Positions 52,766 to 61,583 of a stretch of DNA of 64,000 nucleotides are shown in pieces (the first letter of the stretch is position 1; every line of letters starts with the position of its first letter). Under the pieces are notes generated by a model. It worked only from the letters and a program-made list of their open reading frames with translations. It had not been told where the DNA came from and made no database searches. Origin of the DNA: Calothrix sp. PCC 7507 (GTDB lineage: Bacteria > Cyanobacteriota > Cyanobacteriia > Cyanobacteriales > Nostocaceae); contig NC_019682.1 in NCBI RefSeq assembly GCF_000316575.1, positions 6,683,501 to 6,747,500 on the forward strand, read 5' to 3'. The position numbers and the translations under genes were made by a program.

Positions 52766-53314
52766 TTAACTACATCCTTCCACAAATTCGACTTCTGGCA
52801 GCTTACCTGACCGAAACTGAGTGACACGCTTACCATCAGTCTCAAAGATGACGCGATAGTTTTTATCACTAACATCTTTCGGGATGAAAGTTAGGTAGTG
52901 TCCACTGGGAACGTATTTATGTGGCGTAACTTGAATTTGCCCTGGGTAAAGTGACTTGATTCGCGCTTCGGTATCGCCAACTTTTGCGCCTTTGAGGGTG
53001 GTGACTTTGCCATTTTTCCACACATCTACCCTCGCAATCCGACCTTCTACAACCATGAAACCAATATCTTTTATTTGCCCTTGTGGTTTAACATAGTAGC
53101 AATTGTTGTTAGGTGAGTCGCCAACAAGCTTTGTACCAGCAGCTTTTGCAGCTGCGGTGACACTCATCCCTACTTTGACTGTGCCAATACCATTAATTGA
53201 CAGCTTTGACTGATTTGTCAGTTTTGCCTGTGCTAAAACTGTTTCCCAACTGAGAGAACACATAGCAGTTATGGTAGCAAAAGTCAAGAATTTAGCTTTG
53301 CAATTCATGATCAT
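52766..53314 (-). CDS. Secreted conserved hypothetical protein
   Basis: A 182-residue protein with a signal peptide (NCKAKFLTFATITAMCSLSWETVLAQA, cleavage near residue 30; a second Met at codon 3 is the likelier start). The mature part starts KLTNQSKLSINGIGTVKVGMSVTAAAKAAG and has IKSLYPGQIQVTPHKYVPSGHYLTFIPKD, a pattern seen in small periplasmic cyanobacterial proteins. Function is unknown. A pair of Cys (NNCYY and the C-terminal EGCS) could form a disulfide. Confidence 0.78.
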   Translation of the reverse strand: MIMNCKAKFLTFATITAMCSLSWETVLAQAKLTNQSKLSINGIGTVKVGMSVTAAAKAAGTKLVGDSPNNNCYYVKPQGQIKDIGFMVVEGRIARVDVWKNGKVTTLKGAKVGDTEARIKSLYPGQIQVTPHKYVPSGHYLTFIPKDVSDKNYRVIFETDGKRVTQFRSGKLPEVEFVEGCS

Positions 53315-53368
53315 ATTTTGAGTAAAGATAAGTATTTTAGAAATAAAATTATACCCAACTCTGTGTAC

Positions 53369-53600
53369 TTATTTTGGCAAATCTGCATTTAGGCGATCGC
53401 GCTGATGGAGAATATCAAAATAGCGCAAACATAAAGCAGTCAGCACAAAGGCGATCGCTGCTGTTCCAAAGGCAGTGATTGAGGTGAATTTTCCTAAGGG
53501 TTGCGCCAACAACAAGAAAATTAGCGATCGCAATGCCAATTACTACGCCTCGACGAGAGACTACGTTTGAGCGACGAGTAGCCAAAATTAGGTCATCCAT
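53369..53600 (-). pseudogene. Small two-TM protein gene with a frameshift
   Basis: From ATG (53600) the frame reads MDDLILATRRSNVVSRRGVVIGIAIANF. The continuation in the +1 frame reads LLLAQPLGKFTSITAFGTAAIAFVLTALCLRYFDILHQRD and ends RLNADLPK at 53369. Both halves make a sensible two-helix membrane protein of about 76 residues. The zero frame beyond the shift gives an implausible Cys/His-rich tail. The shift lies near 53505-53522 in ttttcttgttgttgg. It could be a real frameshift, a sequencing error or an unusual recoding site. Confidence 0.7.
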
Positions 53601-53868
53601 CGTAAAAACTCCCAGTCCAAATTGGTGAACTACAGACGGTATACGACTAACGATTCAAGTTGGATCTGTGACCGAGCAAAATTTTGATAACTTAATTTTG
53701 AAGAAATCCAATTCCATGACTCTGACGTATAACTATTTAGATTGATGAGTGCGATCGTGTAGTAGCCAACTTATTTGAGCAGGTGATAACGGAGCATTCA
53801 ACTATTGCAGTCAATAAGCCTCTGGCAAAAATCGATAATTTCTTGAACTGAACAAGGAGAAAATCATC

Positions 53869-54261
53869 ATGCAAACTGAAGTAATACAACAAGTAATTAA
53901 CAACTACTTTACCGCCACCAGATCCGCTAACAAAGTCGAAGATATGGTTGCTTGTTTTGCAGAAAATTCTATTAGCTATGATCCTGTGGGAGGACCAGCC
54001 CTGATTGGTCATGACGGACTCCGCCAGTTTTTTCAAAGCATCGCTGATTTGTTTGAACAGATTGGACTAGTAGCAGACTTTATCTCAATTAATGGTCATG
54101 AAGCAGCTGTGAAGTGGACTGGTAAAGGTGTCGGTAAGAACGGGCGTGCTGTGACTTTTGAAGGTATTGATATTTTTGAGGTGAATGAAGACGGCAAGAT
54201 TCAATCCCTGCGCGCTTACTGGAATCCAGCCGCTATGCTCACCGAGTTAACAGATCAATGA
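53869..54261 (+). CDS. SnoaL-like/NTF2-fold protein
   Basis: A 130-residue single-domain protein. The N-terminus QTEVIQQVINNYFTATRSANKVEDMVACFAENS, a central GPALIGHDGLRQFFQSIADLF and C-terminal VTFEGIDIFEVNEDGKIQSLRAYWNPA show the cone-shaped NTF2/SnoaL fold. The family includes isomerases, polyketide cyclases and binding proteins. The substrate here is unknown. It is preceded by aaggaga at 53857. It shows no clear operon partner. Confidence 0.85.
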   Translation: MQTEVIQQVINNYFTATRSANKVEDMVACFAENSISYDPVGGPALIGHDGLRQFFQSIADLFEQIGLVADFISINGHEAAVKWTGKGVGKNGRAVTFEGIDIFEVNEDGKIQSLRAYWNPAAMLTELTDQ

Positions 54262-54321
54262 TCAAATTCGGTAGGGGCAAACGGTTGTTTGCCCTCCAAT
54301 TAGTAAGATTATTTTGAGAAA

Positions 54322-55224
54322 TCACCTTAGCTCGACTTTATCCAAAGCAAAGTTAGAATGATAAAACCTGTATCTAATTTCGTTGTCTACTTGATGCTGT
54401 TGTAAAAACTCAAACCAATTTTCCAAAACCTCTTCGACATCGAATATATCTACATCCAGAGTTGGTGGGTTTGTCTGGTGAATCCTTTGAAGTATCGCAT
54501 TTGCCGATATACCCTCATTTTCGGCAGTTGCGAGAACCTGCAGTATCTTAATGGCAATATCTGAGAAACCCTCACCTTGCATTTTCTGCCAATGTTGGGT
54601 GAATTCTGATTCAGTATCCCAGTTTTTTAAGTCATGTTGGGATAAATCGAGAATTTGAGATGGTGCTTCGATTAGTAAACCCGATTTTTCTTTTTTGAAG
54701 GGACGACGGGTAAGGAGAAAATAAATACCTTGGGGTAGATATCGGGGGAGATAAAACAGGTTTGTTCCTAGTGGTTGGTTGTTGGGGTTCATTGCATCAA
54801 GTGCATCAATGGCAATGATGAGTTTTTGGTTGGGTTGGAGTTCGTCGCTAATTTGTTGGAGCAATAATGATAAAAACCAACTTCCCTCCGTTGCATTATC
54901 GGGAATTTCCCCTTTTCTATTTTCCCTTTCTCCAATTAATTGGGTGCAAACATATTTGAGAAATTCTTCAGCAGTATTTTTATTTTCTATTTGAGCATTG
55001 TAATAAATAATATTGATATTTGGATGGGGATTGGCACTGACGAATTTAGCGAGGATAGCACTTTTACCGCTACCGGGAGTACCAACAATGGTAAAGTAAC
55101 CGCGATCGCACTTGTGCAGAAAATCATCAATTGCGGTAAAAATAAATTCGCAGTTGCTACAGTGTTGACTTTTTTCCAGGATGATTTTTTGAAATTCTGT
55201 AGGTAGGGGAAATGAGGTATTCAT
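54322..55224 (-). CDS. Short NACHT-like P-loop ATPase, no sensor domain
   Basis: A 300-residue protein. Walker A is GTPGSGKSAILAKFV near residues 48-56. Walker B is LIIAIDALDAMNPNN near 137-147. The sensor-1-like IYFLLTRRPFKK follows. The C-terminus has a winged-helix-like ENWFEFLQQHQVDNEIRYRFYH. It is a clear paralogue of the ATPase core of the HTH-NACHT gene at 57449 (same GYFTI, LPRYLPQG, LLTRRP and YRFYHSNF positions) but has no HTH and no repeats. It starts 2 bp after the WD40 gene stop, so it is the third gene of the operon. Confidence 0.85.
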   Translation of the reverse strand: MNTSFPLPTEFQKIILEKSQHCSNCEFIFTAIDDFLHKCDRGYFTIVGTPGSGKSAILAKFVSANPHPNINIIYYNAQIENKNTAEEFLKYVCTQLIGERENRKGEIPDNATEGSWFLSLLLQQISDELQPNQKLIIAIDALDAMNPNNQPLGTNLFYLPRYLPQGIYFLLTRRPFKKEKSGLLIEAPSQILDLSQHDLKNWDTESEFTQHWQKMQGEGFSDIAIKILQVLATAENEGISANAILQRIHQTNPPTLDVDIFDVEEVLENWFEFLQQHQVDNEIRYRFYHSNFALDKVELR

Positions 55225-55226
55225 AG

Positions 55227-57452
55227 TTACATCTCCATACCTTGCAAGCAGAGAAAATGTAATTTTCCCGATGCGTCACCTGCGATTATTGTTCCATCAT
55301 CTGGGTTAATTGCACAGCAAAGTATACTACTTTCTCCTGTAAAAGCGCTGATTTCCTTTCCTGTTGCCAAATTCCAAACTTTGATTGTTGTGTCACTAGA
55401 ACCAGAAACAACATATTGATCATTCCAAGTTACTGCTACTGCATTAACTGAGTCACTATGAGCGTTAATGGTAAACTTTTCTTTTCCTGACTGTAAATCC
55501 CAGACTTTGACTGTTTTGTCACTGGAACCAGAAATTACAAATTTGTCATCACTGGTAACAGCTAACGCATTAATTAAGCCATGATGACCTTTAAGGGTTA
55601 ATCTTACTATTCCGGATTTTAAATTCCAAATTTTGATTGTTTTATCACTGGAACCAGAAATTACAAATTTGTCATCACTAGTAACAGCTAATGCATTAAT
55701 CGAGCTATGATGACCTTTAAGGGTTAATCTTACTATTCCAGATTTTAAATTCCAGACTTTGAGTGTTTCATCACCAGAACCAGAAATAAGATATTTGCCA
55801 TTATTGGTAATTGTTACTGCATTAACTGAAAAATTATGACCTTCGAGAGATAGCTTTTCTGTCCCAGTATCTAAATTCCAGACTGTAAGTGTTTGGCTCC
55901 CAGAAGCCGAAATCAGATATTTACCATCATTCGTAACTGCTACTGCATTAATCCAGTCATCGTAATGACGGAAGGTAAACTTTTCCTTTCCAGATTGTAA
56001 ATCCAAAATTTTAAGAAGCGTTTCTCTACGAGAACCAGAAATCACATATTTCCCATCTTTGGTAACAGCGAGTGCATAAATTGAGTTACGATAACTGCTA
56101 TGGGTAAACTTTTCTTTTCCAGATTTCCAATCCCATATTTTTAGCGTACAGTCATATGAACCAGAAATAATGTACTTGTCATCACTTGTGATAGCCACTG
56201 CATAAACAGATTTACGATGACCGCTAATGCTAAATTTTTCTTGTCTTGAGTGTAAATCCCAGACTTTGATGGTTTTGTCACTGGAGGCAGAAATTACACA
56301 TTTATTATCACTGGTGACTGCTAATGCATTAACCGAGTAACTGTGACCTCTCAATGTAAACTTTTCTTTCCGAGATTTTAAATCCCAAATTGTAAGTGTT
56401 TCTCCACGAGAACCAGAAATTGCGTATTTGCCATCGTTCGTTACTACAACTGCTTTAAGCCAACTATTATCAATACCTAATGTCCATTTTTTTTTGCCAG
56501 ATTGTAAATCCCAAACTTTGAGTGTTTTGTCACCAGAAACAGAAATTACGTATTCGCTACATGGAGTAATAGCGATGGCATTAACCCAGTTAATATGGCT
56601 CTCAAAAGTAAACTTTTCTTCCCCGGACTGTAAATCCCAAACTTTAATTGTTTTGTCTCCAGAACCAGAAATGACGTATTTGCTATCTGGAGTAACTGCA
56701 ACTGCTTTAACTCTATCGCAATGACCAATAAGTGTGAATGTTGCTTCTCCAGATTGTAAATCCCAAACTTTGACTGTTTTGTCACCAGAACCAGAAATGA
56801 CATATTTGCCATCTGGAGTAACTGCAACTGCATAAACCGACCCAATATGTCCTCTGAGGGTCAATTTTTCTTCCCCAGATTGTAAATCCCAGACTTTGAC
56901 TGTTTTGTCATGCGATCCAGAAATCACATATTTGTTATCTAGAGTGACTACAACTGAATTTACTGAACCACTATGACCAGTGAGGGTGCGAATTAACCCA
57001 CTACCCGGAGGAGTTAAGCTAGCTGTCAAGCAACGTAAGCAAGTAATTTGAGCTTGTGAAATTTGTTGTAATATTTTTTTTATTTTGGATTGTGTCTTAA
57101 AATGTAACAAACGTCCTGTTAATTGCCCTGCTAGTTGTTTTGTATCCTGAATTACAATATGTGTCGATAATCGTAATACTTCTTTAATAATCTGCAAAAA
57201 ATTATGATTTCTAGGATTTAATACTAGTTGATTTGATAATTCTTTTTTTTCTATTAAATCGTAATCCTCAATTAATATTTGTATCCCAAATTGAGGATGA
57301 TTAATTTTGGCTTCGATAAAATCATAATTAATCAATAAATCACAATATTTATCAATTTCTCCACCATCCAATAATAAACGCGGGACTTCACCCAAAAAAT
57401 GCTCAATTTCTTCTGATGATTTTTCTGCTAACCAAGCGCGAAGATTGCTCAT
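55227..57452 (-). CDS. WD40-repeat protein with 14 repeats
   Basis: A 741-residue protein. Residues 1-150 are a mostly helical N-terminal region (LRAWLAEKSSEEIEHFLGEVPRLL) without a recognised domain. Residues 155-741 hold fourteen WD repeats, each ending with a variant of ...ISGSGDKTVKVWDLQSGE. This number fits two seven-bladed propellers, typical of target-sensing modules of STAND proteins. The gene overlaps the HTH-NACHT stop by 4 bp (ATGA) and is followed after 2 bp by a second ATPase gene. It probably acts as the ligand-sensing subunit of a split STAND system. Confidence 0.9.
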   Translation of the reverse strand: MSNLRAWLAEKSSEEIEHFLGEVPRLLLDGGEIDKYCDLLINYDFIEAKINHPQFGIQILIEDYDLIEKKELSNQLVLNPRNHNFLQIIKEVLRLSTHIVIQDTKQLAGQLTGRLLHFKTQSKIKKILQQISQAQITCLRCLTASLTPPGSGLIRTLTGHSGSVNSVVVTLDNKYVISGSHDKTVKVWDLQSGEEKLTLRGHIGSVYAVAVTPDGKYVISGSGDKTVKVWDLQSGEATFTLIGHCDRVKAVAVTPDSKYVISGSGDKTIKVWDLQSGEEKFTFESHINWVNAIAITPCSEYVISVSGDKTLKVWDLQSGKKKWTLGIDNSWLKAVVVTNDGKYAISGSRGETLTIWDLKSRKEKFTLRGHSYSVNALAVTSDNKCVISASSDKTIKVWDLHSRQEKFSISGHRKSVYAVAITSDDKYIISGSYDCTLKIWDWKSGKEKFTHSSYRNSIYALAVTKDGKYVISGSRRETLLKILDLQSGKEKFTFRHYDDWINAVAVTNDGKYLISASGSQTLTVWNLDTGTEKLSLEGHNFSVNAVTITNNGKYLISGSGDETLKVWNLKSGIVRLTLKGHHSSINALAVTSDDKFVISGSSDKTIKIWNLKSGIVRLTLKGHHGLINALAVTSDDKFVISGSSDKTVKVWDLQSGKEKFTINAHSDSVNAVAVTWNDQYVVSGSSDTTIKVWNLATGKEISAFTGESSILCCAINPDDGTIIAGDASGKLHFLCLQGMEM

Positions 57453-58825
57453 GAAATCAACCCCTCTGTCATAGTTTCAGCAACCTCAGCACTAATATCA
57501 GGTAAATTAACCCCGGCAGATTGGACAATATCCCGACGTTGTAAAAAATCTCGAAAACTCTCATGGTAAAACCGATAACGGGGTGGTTGATGGCTTTCCT
57601 GTTTCTGTAAAAATTGCGCCCATCCATCAAGAACATCCTGTACTGTTAACTCATTCTGCTTGGAATATTTAGCAATCACTCCACGAGAAGCAGCACTACG
57701 TAAAGCACACATCACATAAACAATTTTGATTTTATTTTTCGGTAAAGGTTTGGCAGTCATCCCCATAATATGCCAGTGGTTTTCATAATATCCTTGCAAA
57801 CCCACAGGCAATTCATGAAATGCCTTGTTATCATAAAATCCATCGGCGATGGCTGGTAGAATACAACGCAAATACATAAAGTTATTTTCACTTTTTGTAG
57901 CTATTTCTTCCACAAAATGAACATGAGATATATGATTCTGCTGTTGAATCCATCGAGCTAAACTCTGTTGATATTTTCCATCATTCAACAATTGCCTAAT
58001 ATATTCCTTCACATCCTGAGTACTTTCTTGAATTTTCTCTCTCAAATCCAATTCTTGAGTCGGGATACTGGGCGAAATATTCAACCTTTTTTCATTTTGA
58101 TTATAAGGTCTTCTCGTGAGGATAAAATAAACCCCATCCGGCATAATAGTTGGTAAATATAAAAGATTTCCAGTTGCTTCTTGGTCAACTTCATCCAGCG
58201 CGTCAACAACAATAATTAACCGTTCCCCAGTAGATAATTTTTCCTTCGCTTTAGTCAATAAAGTTGATAAATCCGCATCCGCTACATCTTGCAACTGGAA
58301 ACGAGCAATTAATTGTTGGCGAATTTTCTTCAGAAATAATTCAGCACGATTCATTCCTTCTGCACGGATATTAAAAAAGCAAATAGTTTCTGGATTATTT
58401 AATACATACTTTGCAGAAATGGCACTTTTCCCCATCCCCGCATCACCAATAATAGTGAAATAGCCATTTGCGTTATTTTGCAAAAAATCCTCAATCGCAT
58501 CAAATACAAATTTTCGTCCGCAAAATAGCTGGATTTTTTCGTAAATTAGTCGTTCAAATTCTGGTGGTAAATACCGTTGAGGATACCAGTCTTTGTCCGC
58601 AACTATATCTGTAGGTTCAATTTTAAGAACTTTTGCAATATTCTTAACTGCTTGTCGTTCAACCCCGTTTGGACAATCCTTAGTGCCAATTAGTCGCTTT
58701 AGAGTATCAACCGACACTATTGCCTGCCGTGCTAACTCCTCTTGAGTTAGTCCTGCTTCCTTATAAGCTTGTTTGAGTCTAGCTTTACCTTCCTCACTTG
58801 ATCGCACTTTATCAGATTCACGCAT
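57449..58825 (-). CDS. XRE-NACHT-type STAND ATPase
   Basis: About 458 residues from ATG 58825 (an in-frame start at 58861 is less likely). Residues 1-65 are an XRE-type HTH (KQAYKEAGLTQEELARQAIVSVDTLKRLIG). It is followed by an arm region, then a NACHT/AAA ATPase: Walker A in IIGDAGMGKSAISAKYV near 140, Walker B in LIIVVDALDEVDQEATG near 210 and VYFILTRRP. The C-terminal helical part ends with YRFYHESFRDFLQRR. In most cyanobacterial STAND proteins a WD40 sensor is fused to this core. Here it is a separate, translationally coupled gene. The HTH may bind DNA or self-associate. Confidence 0.88.
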   Translation of the reverse strand: MRESDKVRSSEEGKARLKQAYKEAGLTQEELARQAIVSVDTLKRLIGTKDCPNGVERQAVKNIAKVLKIEPTDIVADKDWYPQRYLPPEFERLIYEKIQLFCGRKFVFDAIEDFLQNNANGYFTIIGDAGMGKSAISAKYVLNNPETICFFNIRAEGMNRAELFLKKIRQQLIARFQLQDVADADLSTLLTKAKEKLSTGERLIIVVDALDEVDQEATGNLLYLPTIMPDGVYFILTRRPYNQNEKRLNISPSIPTQELDLREKIQESTQDVKEYIRQLLNDGKYQQSLARWIQQQNHISHVHFVEEIATKSENNFMYLRCILPAIADGFYDNKAFHELPVGLQGYYENHWHIMGMTAKPLPKNKIKIVYVMCALRSAASRGVIAKYSKQNELTVQDVLDGWAQFLQKQESHQPPRYRFYHESFRDFLQRRDIVQSAGVNLPDISAEVAETMTEGLIS

Positions 58826-59050
58826 TGCCGTAACTGAGTATTGATACTTGTATATAAACAATAGCGAATTAGTTGTTTCCCGAACTAGGGCAGATAGATT
58901 TTCTTTACTTCCCCATCTGCCCTAAATTACCACATAGCCACAGGGCAAACACTCAACACAGACAAAACCCATTTGCCCTGGTATGTATTTTTTAGTCTGA
59001 GTAGGATACCAATATCACGAACCAACAATACAGCATTTCGGAGAGTCACA

Positions 59051-59344
59051 ATGCAGTTTAACTTTTTCTCAAAATCGGAAAATAACAACGATGACAACGA
59101 TATCAAAAAAGAAATTATCCGCGAATTATTGCACATGACACGTAAAAGCTACAACCTCGCGTTAGGTATTACTGCTGCATCCGCGTTGATGACTCTATTT
59201 GGTGTCGGGCTTTTCTATTTTGACAAAGTATCTGAAGCCAGTCTGACAGCATCAGGTGGAGTATTGACAACTTTAGCCAGCGTTCAACATACCAAACAGA
59301 AAAAGGAAGAACTGTGCGAGATGTTAAATAAACTTGCGGAATAA
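59051..59344 (+). CDS. Small two-TM protein, TRADD-N-associated-like (tentative)
   Basis: A 97-residue protein. ATG 59051 with ggagag 7-12 bp upstream is preferred over an in-frame ATG at 58973. The soluble N-terminus MQFNFFSKSENNNDDNDIKK is followed by a helix and two hydrophobic segments: LALGITAASALMTLFGVGLFYF and SLTASGGVLTTLASV. The charged tail KKEELCEMLNKLAE ends it. This arrangement recalls the cyanobacterial two-TM domain found beside TRADD-N/STAND conflict systems. The link is by resemblance only. It is divergent from the HTH-NACHT gene across about 225 bp. Confidence 0.6.
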   Translation: MQFNFFSKSENNNDDNDIKKEIIRELLHMTRKSYNLALGITAASALMTLFGVGLFYFDKVSEASLTASGGVLTTLASVQHTKQKKEELCEMLNKLAE

Positions 59345-59445
59345 TTTTAGGAGTAACCTTTTTAGGGTTGGTGGACTCTACAAATGAAGCTAACTCAAAA
59401 CCTTTTCAGGTATCATTTATAATTACATTGAGATTTTGTAATTTT

Positions 59446-59714
59446 GTGTTAACCGAACCCCATATTCTTGAATCATTAAGTCGAGCCTATATCCGAGCAG
59501 TTGCAGGTAAAGCAGGCTTAAATCTTTCTATCCGCGAATACGATTATGGGGTAGATGGTAACTTTGATGAAATTATACCAATTTAAATAGGATTTGCGAC
59601 AGATGGATGGTTAATAAGGGCGAACAACCGTTCGCCCCTACAGGGTATCTGCAACATTCTTTTTTCAAATTGGTATTAGATTTATTGGAGAAGGTGAAAA
59701 CAGGAGATTGGTGA
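59446..59714 (+). pseudogene. DUF4365-like gene, middle replaced by a MITE
   Basis: The N-terminal piece (from GTG 59446, or a TTG at 59368) reads LTEPHILESLSRAYIRAVAGKAG...REYDYGVDGNFDEI, like the start of DUF4365-type proteins. It runs into a MITE at 59575. Past the MITE the sequence ttagatttattggagaaggt encodes LDLLEKVKTGDW followed by TGA at 59712-59714, which overlaps the ATG of the next gene (TGATG). This tail is probably the native C-terminus. The middle is missing, so the gene is a deletion-plus-MITE remnant. Confidence 0.65.
59575..59676. mobile_element. 102-bp MITE with ATACCAATT ends
   Basis: The inverted ends are ataccaatttaaa and tttcaaattggtat. The interior contains gggcgaacaaccgttcgccc, a strong hairpin. 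It is the second member of the family at 36867-37000 and lies inside the DUF4365-like remnant. Confidence 0.85.
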
Positions 59715-60031
59715 TGACACAACAAATTTCAACAGAGGAATTACAAACCCACTCTCTTAAAATCGATAATGTTGTCAACTACCTCCAGAAACAAGGATGG
59801 CAAATAGTAAACCATCCCAACCCACGTTTATTGGTATTTCAAGGTGACAAAGATGATGCAGGTAATCCTATCCAGCTTGTGTTACCCAGCCAAAACAGCT
59901 TTGAAGATAGCGATCGCTTATTCACAAAAGCCATTAATCTGCTAGCAGCGATCGCAGAAAAATCTCCACAAGAAATAATTGATTTAGTCACTCAAACACC
60001 TGCAAGTTCAAACATACCACCAACTATTTAG
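59714..60031 (+). CDS. Small conserved hypothetical protein
   Basis: A 105-residue protein (ATG 59714, overlapping the preceding remnant's TGA). IDNVVNYLQKQGWQIVNHPNPRLLVFQGDKDDAGNPIQLVLPSQ and NLLAAIAEKSPQEIIDL are recognisable from small cyanobacterial proteins of unknown function. The TGATG overlap suggests it was the second gene of an operon with the DUF4365-like gene. It may be a partner or immunity protein of that gene, which is inference. Confidence 0.7.
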   Translation: MTQQISTEELQTHSLKIDNVVNYLQKQGWQIVNHPNPRLLVFQGDKDDAGNPIQLVLPSQNSFEDSDRLFTKAINLLAAIAEKSPQEIIDLVTQTPASSNIPPTI

Positions 60032-60107
60032 GGTATTATCTTTATCTCAATCTAGTTTCACGATTTGGAAGAACGCATAATTAAATTCGGTCGATGTCTA
60101 TTGCCTT

Positions 60108-60713
60108 TCATTCAGCCTCTGCGGTCACTAAATCAGGATATTCATCATCCATTGAGGTGCGGAAGAAGAACATACAGCCCCCGACTGTGTGGGGTCCGTG
60201 AACTGATCCTGGCTGGGAGCGGATATAGTCTCCAGCATGATAGACTGCGTCATCTACCACTAAATCGCCTTGCAACATATAGATTTCCTCAAATGCTGCA
60301 TGACGGTGCATAGGATATTGCATTCCTGGTTCAGCCCGGAAGACACCGACAATTTCCCGCTTGACCAAATCGGTATGCAACATGGCAATTTCCACACCAG
60401 GGACAGTGTGGGGTTGCCATTTTAACTCTTGCGATCGCACTGCTTGATATGAGATCAGGTGCGGAGTGGGTTGAGGCTCTGGTAAATCGAGTTCTAGCCG
60501 ATTAAACAATCGCGCTTTTAAATCTCCTGCCATCGGCGTTACAGGTGTACTGTAGGGAATTGCCGTCACGGCTGTTTCATATTCGGCTAATTCTTCTGTC
60601 AGTTCGGGAAATTCTGCCAACTGTTGCTCAACCCAATACTGCTCTGGCTCATCCAACAAATCTAGAGCGTAGAGTGGAGCTAATTCGGAGAAACAGTTGT
60701 TTTCAAAGTTCAT
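60108..60713 (-). CDS. ChrR-type cupin anti-sigma factor
   Basis: A 201-residue protein. The N-terminal half (FSELAPLYALDLLDEPEQYWVEQQLAEFPEL) resembles the anti-sigma domain of ChrR. The C-terminal half is a cupin (AEPGMQYPMHRHAAFEEIYMLQGDLVVDDAVYHAGDYIRSQPGSVHGPH) with H-x-H, E and H metal ligands. ChrR-type factors hold an ECF sigma factor inactive until singlet oxygen or another stress releases it. Its sigma partner gene upstream (60760) is truncated, so this module is probably non-functional or uses another sigma factor. Confidence 0.85.
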   Translation of the reverse strand: MNFENNCFSELAPLYALDLLDEPEQYWVEQQLAEFPELTEELAEYETAVTAIPYSTPVTPMAGDLKARLFNRLELDLPEPQPTPHLISYQAVRSQELKWQPHTVPGVEIAMLHTDLVKREIVGVFRAEPGMQYPMHRHAAFEEIYMLQGDLVVDDAVYHAGDYIRSQPGSVHGPHTVGGCMFFFRTSMDDEYPDLVTAEAE

Positions 60714-60759
60714 TAGCAGATTTAGCCTTTAATGAAAATATTTACTCTTAAAGTCACAC

Positions 60760-61081
60760 CTAGACTTCAACGCCGAGGGCAGACTTTAGCTTATTTAAGC
60801 CTAACCGAATTCTGGTTTTAACTGTCCCTAGAGAGATCCCAGTCTGTTCGGAAATCTGGCTATGGGTGAGGCCTTGATAATAGGCTAACTCAATAACTAG
60901 ACGTTGTTCGTTAGGCAACAGTTTCATTGCTGATAACACGCGATCGCGACGCTCCAAAATCATCACTTCCTCAATGGGATCTACGCTAGATGATAGCGTT
61001 TGGATCTGTGAAAGGTCAGTCAAAACTGGGGAAGCGGGTTGACTACGCTGTATTTTGCGGAGTCGATCTAAAATCCGGCTA
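60760..61081 (-). pseudogene. ECF sigma factor, 5' truncated
   Basis: The reading frame encodes region 4 of an ECF sigma factor (SAMKLLPNEQRLVIELAYYQGLTHSQISEQTGISLGTVKTRIRLGLNKLKSALG). Upstream in frame, with no start codon, it reads RSRILDRLRKIQRSQPASPVLTDL, the usual region 2-4 linker. The frame hits a stop just beyond, near 61090, and region 2 is absent. A TTG at 61021-61023 could allow a region-4-only product. It is the partner of the anti-sigma gene 60108-60713, which starts 46 bp downstream. Confidence 0.8.
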
Positions 61082-61562
61082 CGCTGATGGGGTTAATTAT
61101 CGTGGGGGGACGTTATTTAAGGAACTTATATTAGATGTCAACAGAAAAATTCCAGTGATTATCTTTCCTCAAGCCCTTTCTGCAAGAACTTGGTTGAAAA
61201 CTCCCCCATTATCTATTCAGTACATAGGTAAAGGCGGTGATAATAACTGGCAAGAATGGCTGCATCCTGATAATTTTTACTTAGTAGAAGTTCCCCAAAA
61301 TAGCACAGGGTTAGCTTTTGGTAGACTTTGTTATCGCAATGGTGATGTTACAGTGCAAACTATCAAAAAATTAAAAATAATTTCCCAAAAGAAGATAGTG
61401 ATTAATGACAAAATCTATCTTTCTCTGTCTTCGTCACTACCTACAATTAATTCATCTCATATTATCGTCAATGCTGGCAGCGATCGCCGGGATATCCTAG
61501 GGTTGAAAACTGAAGTATATTACACAACCGAAAAAATTGTGAATCAGCCCGGTGTAAAATGA
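61082..61562 (+). pseudogene. Unknown protein gene, 5' truncated at a rearrangement junction
   Basis: The plus-strand frame from about 61082 reads DGVNYRGGTLFKELILDVN...FYLVEVPQNSTGLAFGRLCYRNGDV...INSSHIIVNAGSDRRDIL and ends VNQPGVK. The composition is like a real protein. Upstream the same frame runs into the antisense of the ECF sigma gene, so the true start is lost. I do not recognise the family. It abuts the truncated 5' end of the sigma gene. Confidence 0.55.
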
Positions 61563-61583
61563 GCGATCGCCTCTACAAAGCAA

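Noticed and set aside
60990-61081. N-terminal part of the plus-strand frame over the sigma gene
   Set aside because: This part is antisense to the ECF sigma region-2/4 linker. Only the portion from about 61082 resembles native coding sequence.
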